A stretch of 64,000 nt of DNA, taken from positions 2,876,299 through 2,940,298 of the forward strand of contig CP137667.1 of assembly GCA_037976565.1 (NCBI GenBank), written 5' to 3'. The translations under genes were made by a program, and so were the position numbers. The stretch's first letter is position 1. Every line of letters starts with the position of its first letter. This DNA is from Mesocentrotus franciscanus. Taxonomy: Eukaryota; Echinodermata; Echinoidea; Camarodonta; Strongylocentrotidae. The notes beneath the pieces were generated by a model. The model had not been told where the DNA came from, made no database searches, and saw nothing but the letters and a program-made list of their open reading frames with translations. Shown piece after piece: positions 23,836-41,130 of this stretch.

Positions 23836-24387
23836 AATAACCAGTGTGTACGTCACTTTAAAATCCGCCTGTGCGCGCCCATGTGCACGGCCGTATGACA
23901 CAACGTATGTATTATATGCATGTAGAGCTGTTAACTGAAGTTAGAAACCCAAAATAATAAAACACACTAAAGTATAGGATAACCGAACTTTCAACTTTGT
24001 TTGGGTGACATTTCCGAGCATCCGAATGCTTCCGAAGACGTTGCTTCCAAGACCTATGATGCCGAAGATGACGTTCTGTGTGACGTCACAGGTCTACTAA
24101 ATAAAATAATAAAATTCACTTTTGGCTCAGATATATACTGTTTCGTATGTTTTTCAGCGTTTTAACCCTCTTGAAACCATTCTAAGGCGTTCCATGCGAT
24201 ACAATGTCAAAATGTTGGCTACAACATACATATCTGGGGCATTTTAGGTCATTACCTGGTATTTTACTACGAAAGTAATTAAGAGTGTTCCGTTAAAGCC
24301 CTAGTCGTGTGGTGCGCCACCTACCGGTGGTTCCGGGAACATTGCGTCCAGTGGATGTCAGTACTGAACTTCGTTGTGAAGGATTAA

Positions 24388-24670
24388 ATGGAATGTAGCA
24401 TGGCAAATACTGGTTAACACCAGCTACGTCTTCTTTTGGACAACTGCACGTTAACGAATGGACTTGATTAACGGTAGTCAGCGACTTAATCTCTACATGG
24501 TCAGCGCGCGCTAGCGATCGCGAAACAGACCGAAGTTCTCCTCACTCTTTGGTTTCGCGTATGTTGCACGCACGTGAATGCTGCGGTCGCGTCGTCCGTA
24601 GTCGTATTACCCGATTGGCCCCGAGTAGAGCCACGGGAAAGACACGTAGTCTCGTCATGCTACACTCCCT
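24388..24670. mobile_element. TTAA element X (283 bp)
   Basis: Ends ATGGAATGTAGCATG and CATGCTACACTCCCT are near-perfect inverted repeats. TTAA lies at 24384-24387 and 24671-24674. Copy A has an uninterrupted sequence at the equivalent site (GGATTTAGTCACAG). Confidence 0.8.
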
Positions 24671-24674
24671 TTAA

Positions 24675-25408
24675 CCCTAATAAGGCCGGGCTATTTGAGT
24701 TCTTAATACGGCCGGGGGCATGGCCCCCTAAGATCTCGGCCGTGAAACGGCCGATCGCCCGAAAATTTGCATGCATGTCAAGTGAAGTGTATAGAATACT
24801 ATAGCAATTTCAATTTTTTGAAAAAATTACTCATTTGCATATTTATGGTAAATTATGCAAATAAGGTCAAAAAATTCATATTTTTACCCATAAATCATAT
24901 ATTCTTCATATTTAAGCTACATATATTTGTTAGACCATTTGGAATAATAATACGAAAACAAAATTTGGAAAGCTAGGTTATTCCTTATGTTATCTCTTGT
25001 TTTGATAATTTCTTATGTATTTCATTGTTTTTTTAACTTATGTATTTTATTGTTTTTGTTGTTTTATTTCATTTCTAACTATAATTTAACTATTTTGACC
25101 CCCAAACAAACACCTAAACTTTAAACAAGACCAAATAACCAATGTTTTATCTCTTTTAGGAAAAATGATATTTCCATATGTTTTGTACACAAATCACGAA
25201 AATGAGCGATTTTCGGGCTGACATGTAAAGACAAAAGGTCACGTGACTTTGTAACGGTAGGTCCGATTTTCAAAAAATTGTTTTAAAAGATGCGCAAGAC
25301 TCGAAAGAATAAAGTCATGAAGCGGCGGGGCCTCATCCGTATGCGTTCCCGAACAATCAGAAAAATTGCGGAGGGGGGGGGGCCATGATGCCCCCGGCTT
25401 TATTAGGG
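24675..25408. mobile_element. TTAA element Y, piggyBac-type MITE
   Basis: Inverted ends CCCTAATAAGGCCGGG and CCCGGCTTTATTAGGG match at 15 of 16 positions, with TTAA on both sides (24671-24674, 25409-25412). It abuts element X and shares its right TTAA. It contains no transposase. Confidence 0.88.
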
Positions 25409-25447
25409 TTAAGTCACAGTAGAAATAGTATCACGTGCAAACTTAAT

Positions 25448-25850
25448 TTAAAGATAAAGGCCAGTTCTGGTCATGCGATTGCATTGTGAAAGAAACGTTG
25501 TGGAATCGATCAGAAAAGGTTGATCATCTAGCATATAAGTATTGGTGTGTACTGGGTTCTGGAATCATCAAAATGATAAGAAATTTGGCCCAGTCTTGGT
25601 AAAGTTACAAGCACTGTACACAGAAAGATGTATATGGGACTACGCGACCACGTGCGCGATATCTGTTTGGTCCCAATAGATATAATAATTTACCAAATAT
25701 ATCAATTAGTAGGCGGTTTCCTGACTTTCCCGGCAAAATTTGTATTTTCACGTATTAGTCAAAACATATTCTTTCACATGATTGGTAATGCGAGCTTCCA
25801 TTTCATTTTTTTGAGAGAGGGGCGTTTCCAAAACTGGTCTTTACCTTTAA
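25448..25850. mobile_element. TTAA-flanked MITE, family 1, copy 2
   Basis: Same element as at 3399, with both ends intact (TTAAAGATAAAGGCCAG and CTGGTCTTTACCTTTAA). Inserted into the continuation of repeat copy B. Confidence 0.92.
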
Positions 25851-25929
25851 CGATATAGTTCCTCTTTCCTTTCGAGGTAAAACACTGTAAAGCCTCGTTC
25901 AGATATGACGCGGTAAACCGCGGCGGTTT

Positions 25930-26725
25930 TTTTTTTGTTTAATGATGACGTGAAGTGCAATACGCTTCACATTTAGGTATTTTATAACACAGCGCTCAAT
26001 GAACACGCGCACGAACCTAGCTTCGCCCAGTTACCATTCATTTACATGTGAAAAAAGAAAAGAGGGGAAAATTAAGGTAACAACCACCATTCCGAAAGAA
26101 GTTTGAAACCAACACATTCAACAGTGTATACACTCTAATACCTCAGTCACATCGCCAAACCGACTTCACACCGACAGACTCTTAGCCATTCTGGGTGCTG
26201 TAGTCGAGTGGTTTATTAAAGCACTTGAACTATTTCCATGCGGGAAAATTTCACAAATGAAAATGGTAAATTCATTCCCTACGCCCACCCCTTCAGAGCA
26301 ATCCACTAAGCTTTTAGAGTTATAAATCTTCATCCATTTTTAAGAGTAATGTAAACAATGGTATACGAAGTTTGGGTGTTTAAAATTATTTCCCTCAGAA
26401 AAACGTACCCTTTAAATACGCGTGCACCTGGTCACGCCCCAAATAGATTGATAAATAGCCAGTATGACATTTATTGTCTTTTACGTGACATGCTGAGTTT
26501 GCAAGTCAAATGAAAATCCAACCATTGTGGGTGTGAACAAGTTGTTATTTAAACTCTCTACAAAGACAATAGAAGTTCTGAGATTTGGTTTGGAACATTA
26601 ATTTTGGCAATATTGGCACCCCTTTGTGCGCCTTGGATTGACATCCCTTGCAACCAGACAGATTCACGACTCATTGAATACTAGGTCTTTATGATAATTA
26701 TCACAGTAAAGCCCTTATCACATTT
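25930..26725. other. No gene seen; SINE scrap
   Basis: A short CTGTAGTCGAGTGGTTTA box near 26200 resembles the SINE head at 32868. Otherwise nothing was recognised. Confidence 0.4.
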
Positions 26726-28015
26726 GAATGTAAATGTTCGAATAAATATTGTTTATCAGTGGCACTGATATCATACGGGTGGGGGTCTGATGAGGTAGAT
26801 GAAATACGAGATACCAAAGACATCGGGTAGTGTGATGTGAAAGGGGGGGGTCATATGATTTTCTTTACACTTCCTTTTCCTCATTTTTCTATCCCATCTT
26901 TCTCTCTCTCTCTTTCTCGCTCTCTCCCTCTCTTTCTTCTCTCTCTCTCTCTCTCTCTTTCTCTCATTCTCTACCTCCTTCCCCTCTCTCTCTCTTCTTT
27001 TCATCATTGAAGGAGTTTGAGGGGGGCACGTATCCCCAAACATATGACACTGTATTATAGTTACTTTTTACTTAAAAAATAAACTAAATTAGATATGATT
27101 AAAATATGACAAGAAACATGAGACTACAGGAACTAAACATATGAATGTACTTTCCTTCAGAAAAAAACTTTGTTAGCTCACTGATATCAGTCATAAAATA
27201 AACGATAATTATACATGTATATTATATGGCTCTATTTAGGAAAACCCATGATATGACGAAGACTTCATTCAGGTGATATGTCCGGAAGGCAGTAACATAA
27301 GAAGGAAATGGTGAAAGCACTTATTATGACTTATGCAACTATTGTGTATACTCGTATTCCTGGCTATCGTGAACAGTCTTTTACCAGAGAACAAGTCTGA
27401 CTGAGGTTCTCCCGCGTTTATTCCTTTTCATATATCCCGGATGGAATGATCATATCATATCGAATTGATATACAATGTACATGTACTGTGTTCGTTCCAC
27501 AAGACTTATTCACAATACACGCCAAACAAATAATTTTAATACGCTTGTGGGTGCCTAATTTGATATCAGCAGTCCCAGGCTTTTCATGCCCAGTGGCGGA
27601 TCCAGGGGCACAGGGGCACGTGCCCCCAAAAAAAAAATTAGTGCTCCTCCCCCTCTGAGCGAATTTTCGACCTGCGCGAATTTCCAATTTTCCAATTTTC
27701 GGGTGCAAAAAAATGTGCTCACTACCCCCTCCCCTCCCCTCCCCACTGAGCGAATTTTCGGCCGGCGTGAATTGCCAATTTTCCAAATTTCGGGTGAAAA
27801 AAATTGTGCCCCCTTGTGCCCCCTTGTGCCCCCCGTCTAAGAAATCCTGGATCCGCGCCTGATGCCATTCTGTGCCATTACTTATTTGCTTTGATGCATC
27901 GTCTATTGATATTGCTATTGATAAATCCACGTGGCCCTCGAACAAGTGTTATAACTAGACTGCCTTTATAAAGTGGTTTTGTGGAAAAGGGGAAGTCCCT
28001 TTGACCGCCCGCCCC
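26725..28015. repeat. Large dispersed repeat, copy C
   Basis: Collinear with copies A and B, including the CT tract (26880-26998) and the GGGGGGCACGTATCCCCAAA block. Interrupted at 27591-27861 by a hAT-like MITE. Confidence 0.85.
27591..27861. mobile_element. hAT-like MITE
   Basis: Ends CAGTGGCGGATCCAGG and CCTGGATCCGCGCCTG are inverted. ATGCC is duplicated at 27586-27590 and 27862-27866. The uninterrupted site is visible in copy B (TTTTCATGCCATTCTG). Frames inside are shadows. Confidence 0.8.
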
Positions 28016-28259
28016 GTACAAATGATAAGGTTAAATTCCAACGGCATTTGAAAGATAATGCTCATTTAGAACTTCCCTCAAAACGAAAGGGCTTGAAAAT
28101 GTCTTTCAGTTGGAAAATAACGAGCATTAGTTGTCGAATCGACTTTAGTGATTGCAATCATTTTAGTAATAGTCTGATTTCAGACCCTTGTACCGAAAGG
28201 TCGTACGTTTTGTGCTGCGCAATAACATAATAACGTAATAACATACATAAAATGAGCTG

Positions 28260-28430
28260 TAAAGGTACATAAGAATCACCTCTTTCTAATCTTCCTCTCT
28301 TCATTCCTTCCTTTCTTTCCTTTTCTTTTTCATTTGTCCTTTATATTGTCCTATTGTCTTTTTATATCTTCTATTATTTCTCTTTGTCTCTGTCTCTCTC
28401 TCCGTCTCTCTCTCTCTCTCTCTCCGGTCC
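28260..28430. repeat. Pyrimidine-rich tract
   Basis: CT-rich simple sequence downstream of repeat copy C. Confidence 0.85.
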
Positions 28431-28514
28431 TTTTTGATCTCTTATGGGGAGAAGGGGATGAGCTGTATCGGCCTCCTGAATTCCGTTTAATGTTGGTTTG
28501 TTGTTTAGGTACCT

Positions 28515-28685
28515 TTTACCATTTTCGGAATTACAAACCCTTTTTTCATTTTCGGAATTATGAACCCTTTTTCATTTTCGGAATTATGAACCCTTTTTCA
28601 TTTTCAGAATTATGAACCCTATTTCATTTTTGGAATAACGAACCCTATTTCATTTTCGGAATTACGAACCCTATTTCATTTCAAG
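28515..28685. repeat. Tandem repeat, ~27-bp unit, about 6 copies
   Basis: Units of the form ATTTTCGGAATTATGAACCC repeat with few changes. The repetitive frame over it is not a gene. Confidence 0.9.
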
Positions 28686-29080
28686 GGATGGATTAGAGTT
28701 TTTAACGCTCACGGCGGCTATCTAGAATGTTCTGAATTGCCAGAACTCGAGAGCTTCCGGGGGTTCCGACTCCATGTATTCTACAAAAAAACTACATGTA
28801 TTCCTCGACCTGGGGTTACGTAATCTTATGACACGGTTTAGGGAAAAGCTCTATTCAGACCCCTTCTCTCTCTCTCTTCGAGGAAAACGTGTAGTTTACC
28901 TACTCAAGCACATCCATAGCTCATACAGTCTTCAGTTAAATGCACGCAAAACACTGAACTGATCAAAAAGTGTAATCCTTTTGTGGCTTCAAAGCTGGGA
29001 GATCACAAAACACAAAGCGATACAGTTTACTGAGCTGTACTGAATGCCTTTTGTGCTTAATAATAATTTGAACACTAAAA

Positions 29081-34049
<4,969 letters not shown>

Positions 34050-34435
34050 AAATTATTTGTGAGCTTTCTTATTTTTTGTAAGGGCCTATATGTCAGTTCG
34101 AAAGAAAACCATGCTAGAAATGTCTTCTGAGAATGATTGCTTAAGTTTACACTGCCCTCATATTCGAAATATGATAAGAAATAGATGACAATTTGGGCCC
34201 AAATGTTTTTGTAGTCCTATATACCGATTTCTGTGTGATGTTCAGCAAGAATTAGGCAGTTTCCTTTAATTTGATAATTCCAAAATTTCACTTTAAACGT
34301 CAATTCTTATGGACTATTCGATGAACCTTTCAGTTACTTTCAGACTGTTTCACAATTATGTAATCGCGTTGCATGACGGGAGTCAGTTTTATCTGCAAAT
34401 GAACACTTCAATTAATATTTAGATTTCTTATATAG

Positions 34436-34545
34436 TTGTTGATGATGCTAATGGTTTCTGGAAGAGGCTATACCTGAATGTCAACTTTGGTGAGGTCCAT
34501 AATTATGCTTATTGTCGTATGTCTTTGGCAAAGGTCGTTATATAA
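34436..34545 (+). CDS. Possible alternative last exon of the hyaluronidase gene
   Basis: A strong donor (AAGA/GTAAGTTGG) lies at 34024, within the last codons of hyaluronidase exon 3. An acceptor TTTCTTATATAG ends at 34435. Splicing would be in phase and would replace the last six residues with about 36 others (IVDDANGFWKRLYLNVNF at first), ending at TAA 34543-34545. No domain is recognised, so this is speculative. AATAAA follows at 34607. Confidence 0.25.
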
Positions 34546-34549
34546 ACAA

Positions 34550-36010
34550 ATTACGGATGGACTATGTGTCGTGCAGCATGGAAACAATGTGAATTATTGG
34601 AATTGGAATAAAGGGGAGGTTGGAAGTTGGTTTAATGAAAGCAGAAAATTGACAGGAACAGGTCAGGGAAAGTTTGAGCAAAATCCGATTAAAATTATAT
34701 AGTAATGAATTGTTGTAGTTGCGATCAATCAAACACAAATTGGCAACGCTGTGACGTATCTTGCTAGGTCACTCCCATATGCCCTGTATTAAAAAAGAAA
34801 TCATAACTTTCTACTTCCCAAGAAGGAAAATATCAATCATAATTATATGCTCCCTAATTATAATTATTGCAAATATTTTGTTTTATACAACCAATTTAAG
34901 AAACAAACCTACTTCGTCATCAATTAATAAATAAGAATATGAAAGTTTATTAAATTTTCTGTACATAGCAAATTGGAGAGGACCTCACACGAAATACGTT
35001 TAATACCGAGTTGCCAATTCGTGTTTGATTGATCGCAACTTCAAAATTCATAACTTTCTTGCATTAATAATGTCAATGACGAGCTATCAATTGTTTTCAA
35101 ATTTGATTTATTTCTTTAAACATGCATTCTACGTACGTGTGCGTGTGCGTGCGTGTGTGTGGGTGCTTGTAAGTATGTTGGGGAGCCCTATGTCTGCGCA
35201 CATATAATTAGACTTGAAATTGACAAGAATTTTCTTTTACATTCCCTAATACTTACTCTCATATTCTAAAGAGTGTGTTAAAAATTCAAACAAGACCAAT
35301 GTCATTTTCACAAGAAAAGGCGGCGTGTCATTTTGACTGCAAAAACAATGGCTCTCATTTCTCCACACTCATTCATTTTACACGCAGTTTCGGTTTTTTT
35401 ACGCAAAAGATAGCATTTCGAGGCTTATGAATAAATATCACTTCAAAGTAGACTTTTCTCAATAGTTTTACTGGTTTTCCCATCGAATTTTAAATCCAAT
35501 GATCTCCTACTAACTGAATGAGATGGAATGCTCAATCTGAGGGTTCGTTTATGCTCTTTTAATATTTAATGGGATGATTACCACATTATTGAGTTTGAAA
35601 GGCTCTTCTGGTCAAGAAAGGTGAAAGAATCCATCTGGATAAAAAAGAAGATTAATCCTTCACTGAAAAAAGAACAATCCTGAAGGACTCAGGCTATTCA
35701 TTGTCATCTTCGCTCCATGCAGTAAACTCGAGGCAGCAGAAACAAGAAATTATGTGATTAATCAAAAGTCCACCGGAGTGGATGAAAGGTTAATGCCTAC
35801 TAAATTTTAAGGTTGCTGGTACTACATGAAACACAGAAAAGGTTGGATTAGAGATTGGGTTGCCATCTTATCCAATACGTTGCCGACCAGAGTAGCAATT
35901 CTTAATTTTACTTTTTTCACTTTTTCCTTCTGTCTCTCTCTCTCTCCTTTTCCTCTCTTTTTCTTTTTCTTTTCATTTTTCTTCCGTCACTCTCTCGTCC
36001 CCCTTTATTT
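34550..36010. other. No gene seen
   Basis: AT-rich, with a short (GT)n run near 35135. No convincing exon or bounded element. Confidence 0.5.
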
Positions 36011-36011
36011 A

Positions 36012-36085
36012 TTAGGCCGCCAAAGGAGGAGGGTGGGGGGGGGGGTGCGTCCGATTCGGCCAGGCCTTATCTGGATCCGCCACTG
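36012..36085. mobile_element. hAT-like MITE end
   Basis: G-rich sequence ending TCTGGATCCGCCACTG, matching the right terminus seen at 27846-27861. The left end was not found. Confidence 0.5.
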
Positions 36086-36309
36086 TTTCTAAAGCTTAAC
36101 AAATGATACAAGAGATAAAAAGTTCACTTTTTCAGTATTTCTTATATTCCTTTTTTTTTCCATGTTTTTTCTTCAATTTCCTTGTATTGACACTTTCAAA
36201 ATTCCGTATTTTCCTTTAAATAAGGTAATGGGAGACTCTGTTCCCGGGCGGTCCGGATTGGCATGCCCTGCGGTTCGTATGCTGACCGCGGTCCGGACTT
36301 TGAGAAGCC

Positions 36310-36729
36310 CTAGGGTGCGTTCAATCATGGACCTACCCTAGAATCACGGTTTTCAAAGACGTTTAGTTTAAAACACGGTTGCGTTCAAGCGGTTTTTCGT
36401 TGGTCGTAAAAATAAACGTGTTTAAAAACACAAACATGAAACGCTGAAAAAGATGCGTTTTGTATCATGATTCTGCAGAATCACGGTCGCTAAAATTCGC
36501 TTGAACGAACGGAGATTTCAATCATGATTCTATGACGTCATTATCTATTATATATATTATCGCTACCTATTTCTATTCTTCCTGGGTGGGATTAAAAAGA
36601 GCGAGAATCACCGTTGATAAAAAATCGCTTGAACGATCTCCCGCAGTAACCGTGTTTTGTATCGGCGTTTTGAATTGCGATTCATGTTTGTGATTCTAGC
36701 TTCGAAAAATCGCTTGAACGCACCCCTAG
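36310..36729. mobile_element. Palindromic MITE with GGGTGCGTTCAA ends
   Basis: Left end CTAGGGTGCGTTCAA and right end TTGAACGCACCCCTAG, with inner inverted copies of CGCTTGAACG and TGATTCT motifs. Target duplication unclear. Confidence 0.8.
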
Positions 36730-37164
36730 TGTTAGGTCGTGTCATGACACCCCTACTATAAATCCATTATCAACACGTTTATTACCTTTATCAATCTGAT
36801 AACAAATCGTACCATCCCCTCTTCGACATATATACCACAAAATTCTTGGCTGGAGATAAAAACATAGGCGCGGAACGAACTGGGACTGTCCCCACCCCGA
36901 GATTTGTTGTTGTTGATCGATTAATTGATGGACTGATTGATTTTATTCGTCACGTATTATGGAATATCTAAGAGAGAGAGAGAGAAACAAAAATAATACA
37001 CATTGACAAGATTACACATGAAAGCTGATTATTGGTTAAATTCCATGATCCCGACAACCGTCATCTTACATGTATTTCGGGGAGAAGGGGTTCCTCTCTT
37101 ATTTGTTCTACATTTTCTTTCAATAAACAGAGCACTGTAAACAAAGTGGCTGACATAGGATGTT

Positions 37165-37310
37165 TTTTTAAATCCCCACTGTACTACTTGTAGCTATTTG
37201 CTCCCTCTATATAGAAACAATGCCTAAGCGGTGCCTGTTGGTCCCCCATGATCCTCTTTTACTTATGTTAATTGAGAGCTGAGTTGATGAGATAACGTTT
37301 CAAGATGACA
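37165..37310. mobile_element. TTAA MITE, family 4, truncated copy
   Basis: TTAAATCCCCACTGTAC start and GGTCCCCCATGATCCTCTTT, shared with copies at 38217 and 45745. The right end is missing. Confidence 0.75.
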
Positions 37311-37727
37311 CACTCCTGAATGAAATGTAAAATGATGCGAAAGAGCTACAAAATAGTGACTGGCAAATTGCCGTAGATATATGGGTGAACGAGTGCAAGT
37401 CTATCTAGCTGGCTGTGTTTGTCCAGTATGTGACGTCTGTGAAGCTGCTAAAGTGTAACTTCACGCTATAGCGTAACCTAACGCCTAAGTAACTGAAAAA
37501 AGTTCACTTCAGCGGATACGCTATACACACTGATACACAACTGTTATTGAGGAGCACACGCTAACCGTAATTTGTAGGGCAACACCCGCGAACCATATAG
37601 TGGCTCTGAAGGGCCATCGCGAATCACAAACTTTGAAGTGAAATTCGTGATGATAATATGCGACAAATCGCATATTTTGTCGCGAATTTTTGATTAATTT
37701 AGTTATCTTTTATTTCCTTTATCTCTG

Positions 37728-37960
37728 CTTTCTTTCTCTTTCTCCCTCTCTTTCTTAATATCTCTCACTTCTATAACCCTCTCTCTCTCATCTCCCTCCC
37801 TCCCCTCATCCCTCTCTCTCTCTCTCCTATCTCTCTCTCATCTCCTTCTCTCTTTCTCTCGTTATCCTTCTCTCTCTTTCTCTTTATCTGCCTCCGCCCT
37901 TTCTGTTTATCTCTCTTTCTCTCTCATCTCCTTCTTCCTTTCTCTTTCTATCTACTAATT
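37728..37960. repeat. CT-rich low-complexity tract
   Basis: Imperfect (TCTCTC)n sequence inside the 4 kb element. Confidence 0.9.
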
Positions 37961-37965
37961 GCTGT

Positions 37966-38216
37966 TTTGCTATAGCCAAGCTTTTCTACATTGAGGTCCA
38001 ACAATTTGATGGACACACTTAAGGATTTTCAAAACATGAGTTTGAAGACGAATATTGTGATGAAAAATTAAAAATTAGGGTTTTCTACGTACAACACAAA
38101 ACCTAAATAAATTATTGGACACTCCTTCATCAATATTCGTCTTCAAACATATTTGTTTTATAAATCATTGCAGAAGTATGTGCTAAATGACATCCTCTTT
38201 CACATCATTAAACAAT
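37966..38216. mobile_element. Partial MITE family 3 relative
   Basis: Shares GTTTGAAGACGAATATTG and CATCCTCTTTCACAT blocks with 9861-10215. Its right end abuts a family 4 MITE. Confidence 0.6.
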
Positions 38217-38412
38217 TTAAAGCCTATCTGTACTACTTGTAGCTACTTGCTCCCTCTATACAGAAGACAATGCCTAATCGGCGCCTGTTGGTCCCCCATG
38301 ATCCTCTTTTTCTTATGTTAATTGAGAGCTGAGTTGATGAGATAGCCACCTGTCAGTGACCTCGCTGAGTGGTCTAATCCCTCCTGTCAACACTAGTACG
38401 GACGGCCTTTAA
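38217..38412. mobile_element. TTAA MITE, family 4, copy 2
   Basis: Begins TTAAAGCCTATCTGTAC and ends GGACGGCCTTTAA. The body is the same as the inverted copy at 45745-45935. Confidence 0.75.
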
Positions 38413-38507
38413 GTGAAATATTGCAATACATGTTTGGCCAAATTGGGGTTCGAAGGCTTTATCTTCAAATTGTTATCTATTGGTACATAAGGGCCACTAA
38501 GTGTAAC

Positions 38508-38846
38508 CTGCTGCTATAGAGTAACCTGCTGCTAAAGTGTTAAACCTGCTGCTAAAGTGTAACCTGCTGCTAAAGAGTAACCTGCTGTTATAGAGTAACC
38601 TGCTGCTAAAGTGTTAAACCTGCTGCTAAAGTGTAACCTGCTGCTAAAGAGTAACCTGCTGTTATAGAGTAACCTGCTGCTAAAGTGTAACCTGCTGCTA
38701 AAGTGTAACCTGCTGCTAAAGTGTAACCTGCTGCTATAGAGTAACCTGCTGCTAGAGTGTAATCTGCTGCTAAAGTGTAACCTGCTGCTAAAGTGTAACC
38801 TGCTGCTAAAGTGTAACCTGCTGCTATAGAGTAACCTGCTGTAGGA
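38508..38846. repeat. 18-bp minisatellite, about 19 units
   Basis: The unit TAACCTGCTGCTAAAGTG has variants AAAGAG and TATAGAG. The Ala-Gly-Tyr-Thr-Leu frame on the minus strand is its shadow. Confidence 0.95.
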
Positions 38847-39291
38847 CTACTAGTAGTAGTTAGCCTTATGATGTTGACGTTGTTACAGTCATCTCCCACG
38901 TACTGGAAGCTGATGACCCTTACTTACAAAGATAAGGAGCAGGCACCAAAATAGCAATATGTTGATGTTAGATTTCATGTTGAAAGCGGTATTCATCCCA
39001 TTTCCATGAAATGTAGGAAGACTATTATAACGTAATGGATGAGCTTATAACTGGATGAGCAGATGCAGGCGCGGATCCAGGATTTCTTAGGGGTGGGGGC
39101 CCAAATTTGAAATTGTGCGAGCCAAATATTGGTACGTAATGGTGACCACTAAAGCAGTGGCGTAATGAGCAAAATCGTTTGGGGGGCAGAAAAAATTCCG
39201 CATCACCACTACTCTTACATGCAGGCCCTGCCGAACTTTTTCAAAGTGGGTGGGGAGGCTAAGTATTTACGATCAGGTAGAGCGTAGCGTA

Positions 39292-39830
39292 AATTGGCGT
39301 GGGGTCTAGGGGCAAAGCCCGGCGGGGGTCAAGGGGCGAAGCTCCCGGAAGCTCAGGGCGTATGGGCATTTAATTACGGTACGTCAGATGAGCATATTTT
39401 TATACCTTATTTGTGACACTGGCATGACACTTATTGGCGTAGGGTCCAGGGGCGGAGCCCCGGAAGCTTCGGGATTTAGGCATTAAATTACCGTCAGATG
39501 AGCATCCAGGGGCCCGACTAAGGGCCCTAGGTGGGGTCCAGGGGCAGAGCCCCGGAAGCTCAGGGTTTTAGGCATTTAATTACGGTCAGATGAGCATATT
39601 TTGATACCTTATTTGTGACACTGGCAGGTCACTAATTGGCGTGGGGTCCAGGGGCGGAGCCCCGAAGCTCAGGGTTTTAAGCGCTAAATTACGGTCAGAT
39701 GAGCATCCAGGGGCCCGCCTTAGGCCCTAGTTGGGTTCCAGGGGCAGAGCTTAGGGTTTTAGGCATTTAATTACGGTCAGATGAGCATATTTTGATACCT
39801 CATTATTTTGTGACACTGGCAGGTCACTAT
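39292..39830. repeat. Tandem repeat of ~200 bp, about 2.7 units
   Basis: Each unit has ATTGGCGTGGGGTCCAGGGG, TTACGGTCAGATGAGCAT and TTGTGACACTGGCAGGTCAC. The GTCCAGGGGCAGAGCCCC block occurs up to twice per unit. Confidence 0.9.
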
Positions 39831-40434
39831 TCTTTCTTTTTTCTCTCTTTCTTTCTATTTCTCTTTAATATAGTTTTTCAAAAAAGGAAGGGGGGAGCTT
39901 GAGCCCCGCCGTTCCGTGGGCCCTGACATGTAGGCCTCTAAATAAGCATATTTCTTGGCCTGACTGTAAATTTGGGAATTTGTCATTTTCCAACAAACGC
40001 ATAAAAGTATAATTTACTAAAAAGTGAGGAAAATCCCGGAAAATTATATCATTTTAAGCAAAATTTGTAAATCACTAGTATCGAATTAGAAATAAACCAT
40101 GCTTAAATTCTATTTGGGGCAACTGCAGTAAATTACACCTGAAATTGCATCATGCGCATTATAAGTTTCAAACGCTTTCTTTCATACAAATACACACAAA
40201 AAGTTCCGAAAGCTTGAATGCATACTATTTCACAAGATGTAATAAAACAATATGAATAATTCTAATGATACACTTACATGCAAATGCATGATCATTTTTG
40301 CGTTTCTTTCTGCCTGCAAAATAGTTTTCTTCTGCATTTTGTTTTGTTGCTGTTATGAGTTTATATTCATATTATTGCTATCAAACAGGAATAAATAAAT
40401 ACATTTGTACGATGATAGTTGTACAATGATGATA

Positions 40435-41130
40435 GACGAAGCGATAAAATCGCAATTGATCTTTCCTTATTTCCCCCTTTTCTTTTCTTCTTCCTCTATC
40501 ATTCCTTCCCTTTCTATCTCTCTTCTTTTTTTTACCGAGGGGGAGGAAGGCCTTTCGCCCCCGCCGATCCACACCTTGTTGGCTGGGAAAATCGCAACTG
40601 ATCTCCCCATCTTTCTTCTTCCTCTTTTTTCCTTTCCCTTTCACTCCACTTCCTTTCCCTTCCCTAATTCCTCTCTCTTTTAAGTTTGCTTGGGGGAGCA
40701 AGGGCCTTTCGGTCCGCCGATCCACACGTTGTTGGCCGAATTAATCGCAACTGATCTCCCTTCTTTTCATCCTTTCCTTCTTCCTCTTTTTGTTCCCTTT
40801 TAGCTCTTCTCTTTCCCATCCCCTTTTGGGCGGGGGAGCCAAGGGCTTTGCCTCCCCAATCCACATCTTGTTTGCGGGAAAATCGCAACTGATATCCCCC
40901 TTCTTTTCTTTTCCTCTTCCTCTTTATTTCCTTCCCTTTATCTCCTCTTTCCTTTTTTCTTTCCCTTTCCTTCCTTCTCTTTTATTTTTGCTGGGGAGGC
41001 AAGGCCCTTTCGCCCCGATCTCCTTCTTTCCCTTTTCTTTCCTGCTTTCTTCTTTCTTTCCTTTTCTCTCCTCTTTCCCTTTCTTTCCTCTTTCCCTTTC
41101 CCTTCTTTTCCTTCTCTTCTCTCTTTTTTT
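40435..41130. repeat. Tandem repeat of ~150 bp, about 4.5 units, pyrimidine-rich
   Basis: Units join a CT-rich stretch, a GGGGGAGGCAAGGCCTTTCG-like block, CCGATCCACAC and AAAATCGCAACTGATCTCCC. Long frames on both strands here are artefacts. Confidence 0.9.

Noticed and set aside
38606..38899. Ala-Gly-Tyr-Thr-Leu repeat protein
   Set aside because: Period of 18 bp gives an open frame by chance; units vary without codon-like constraint.
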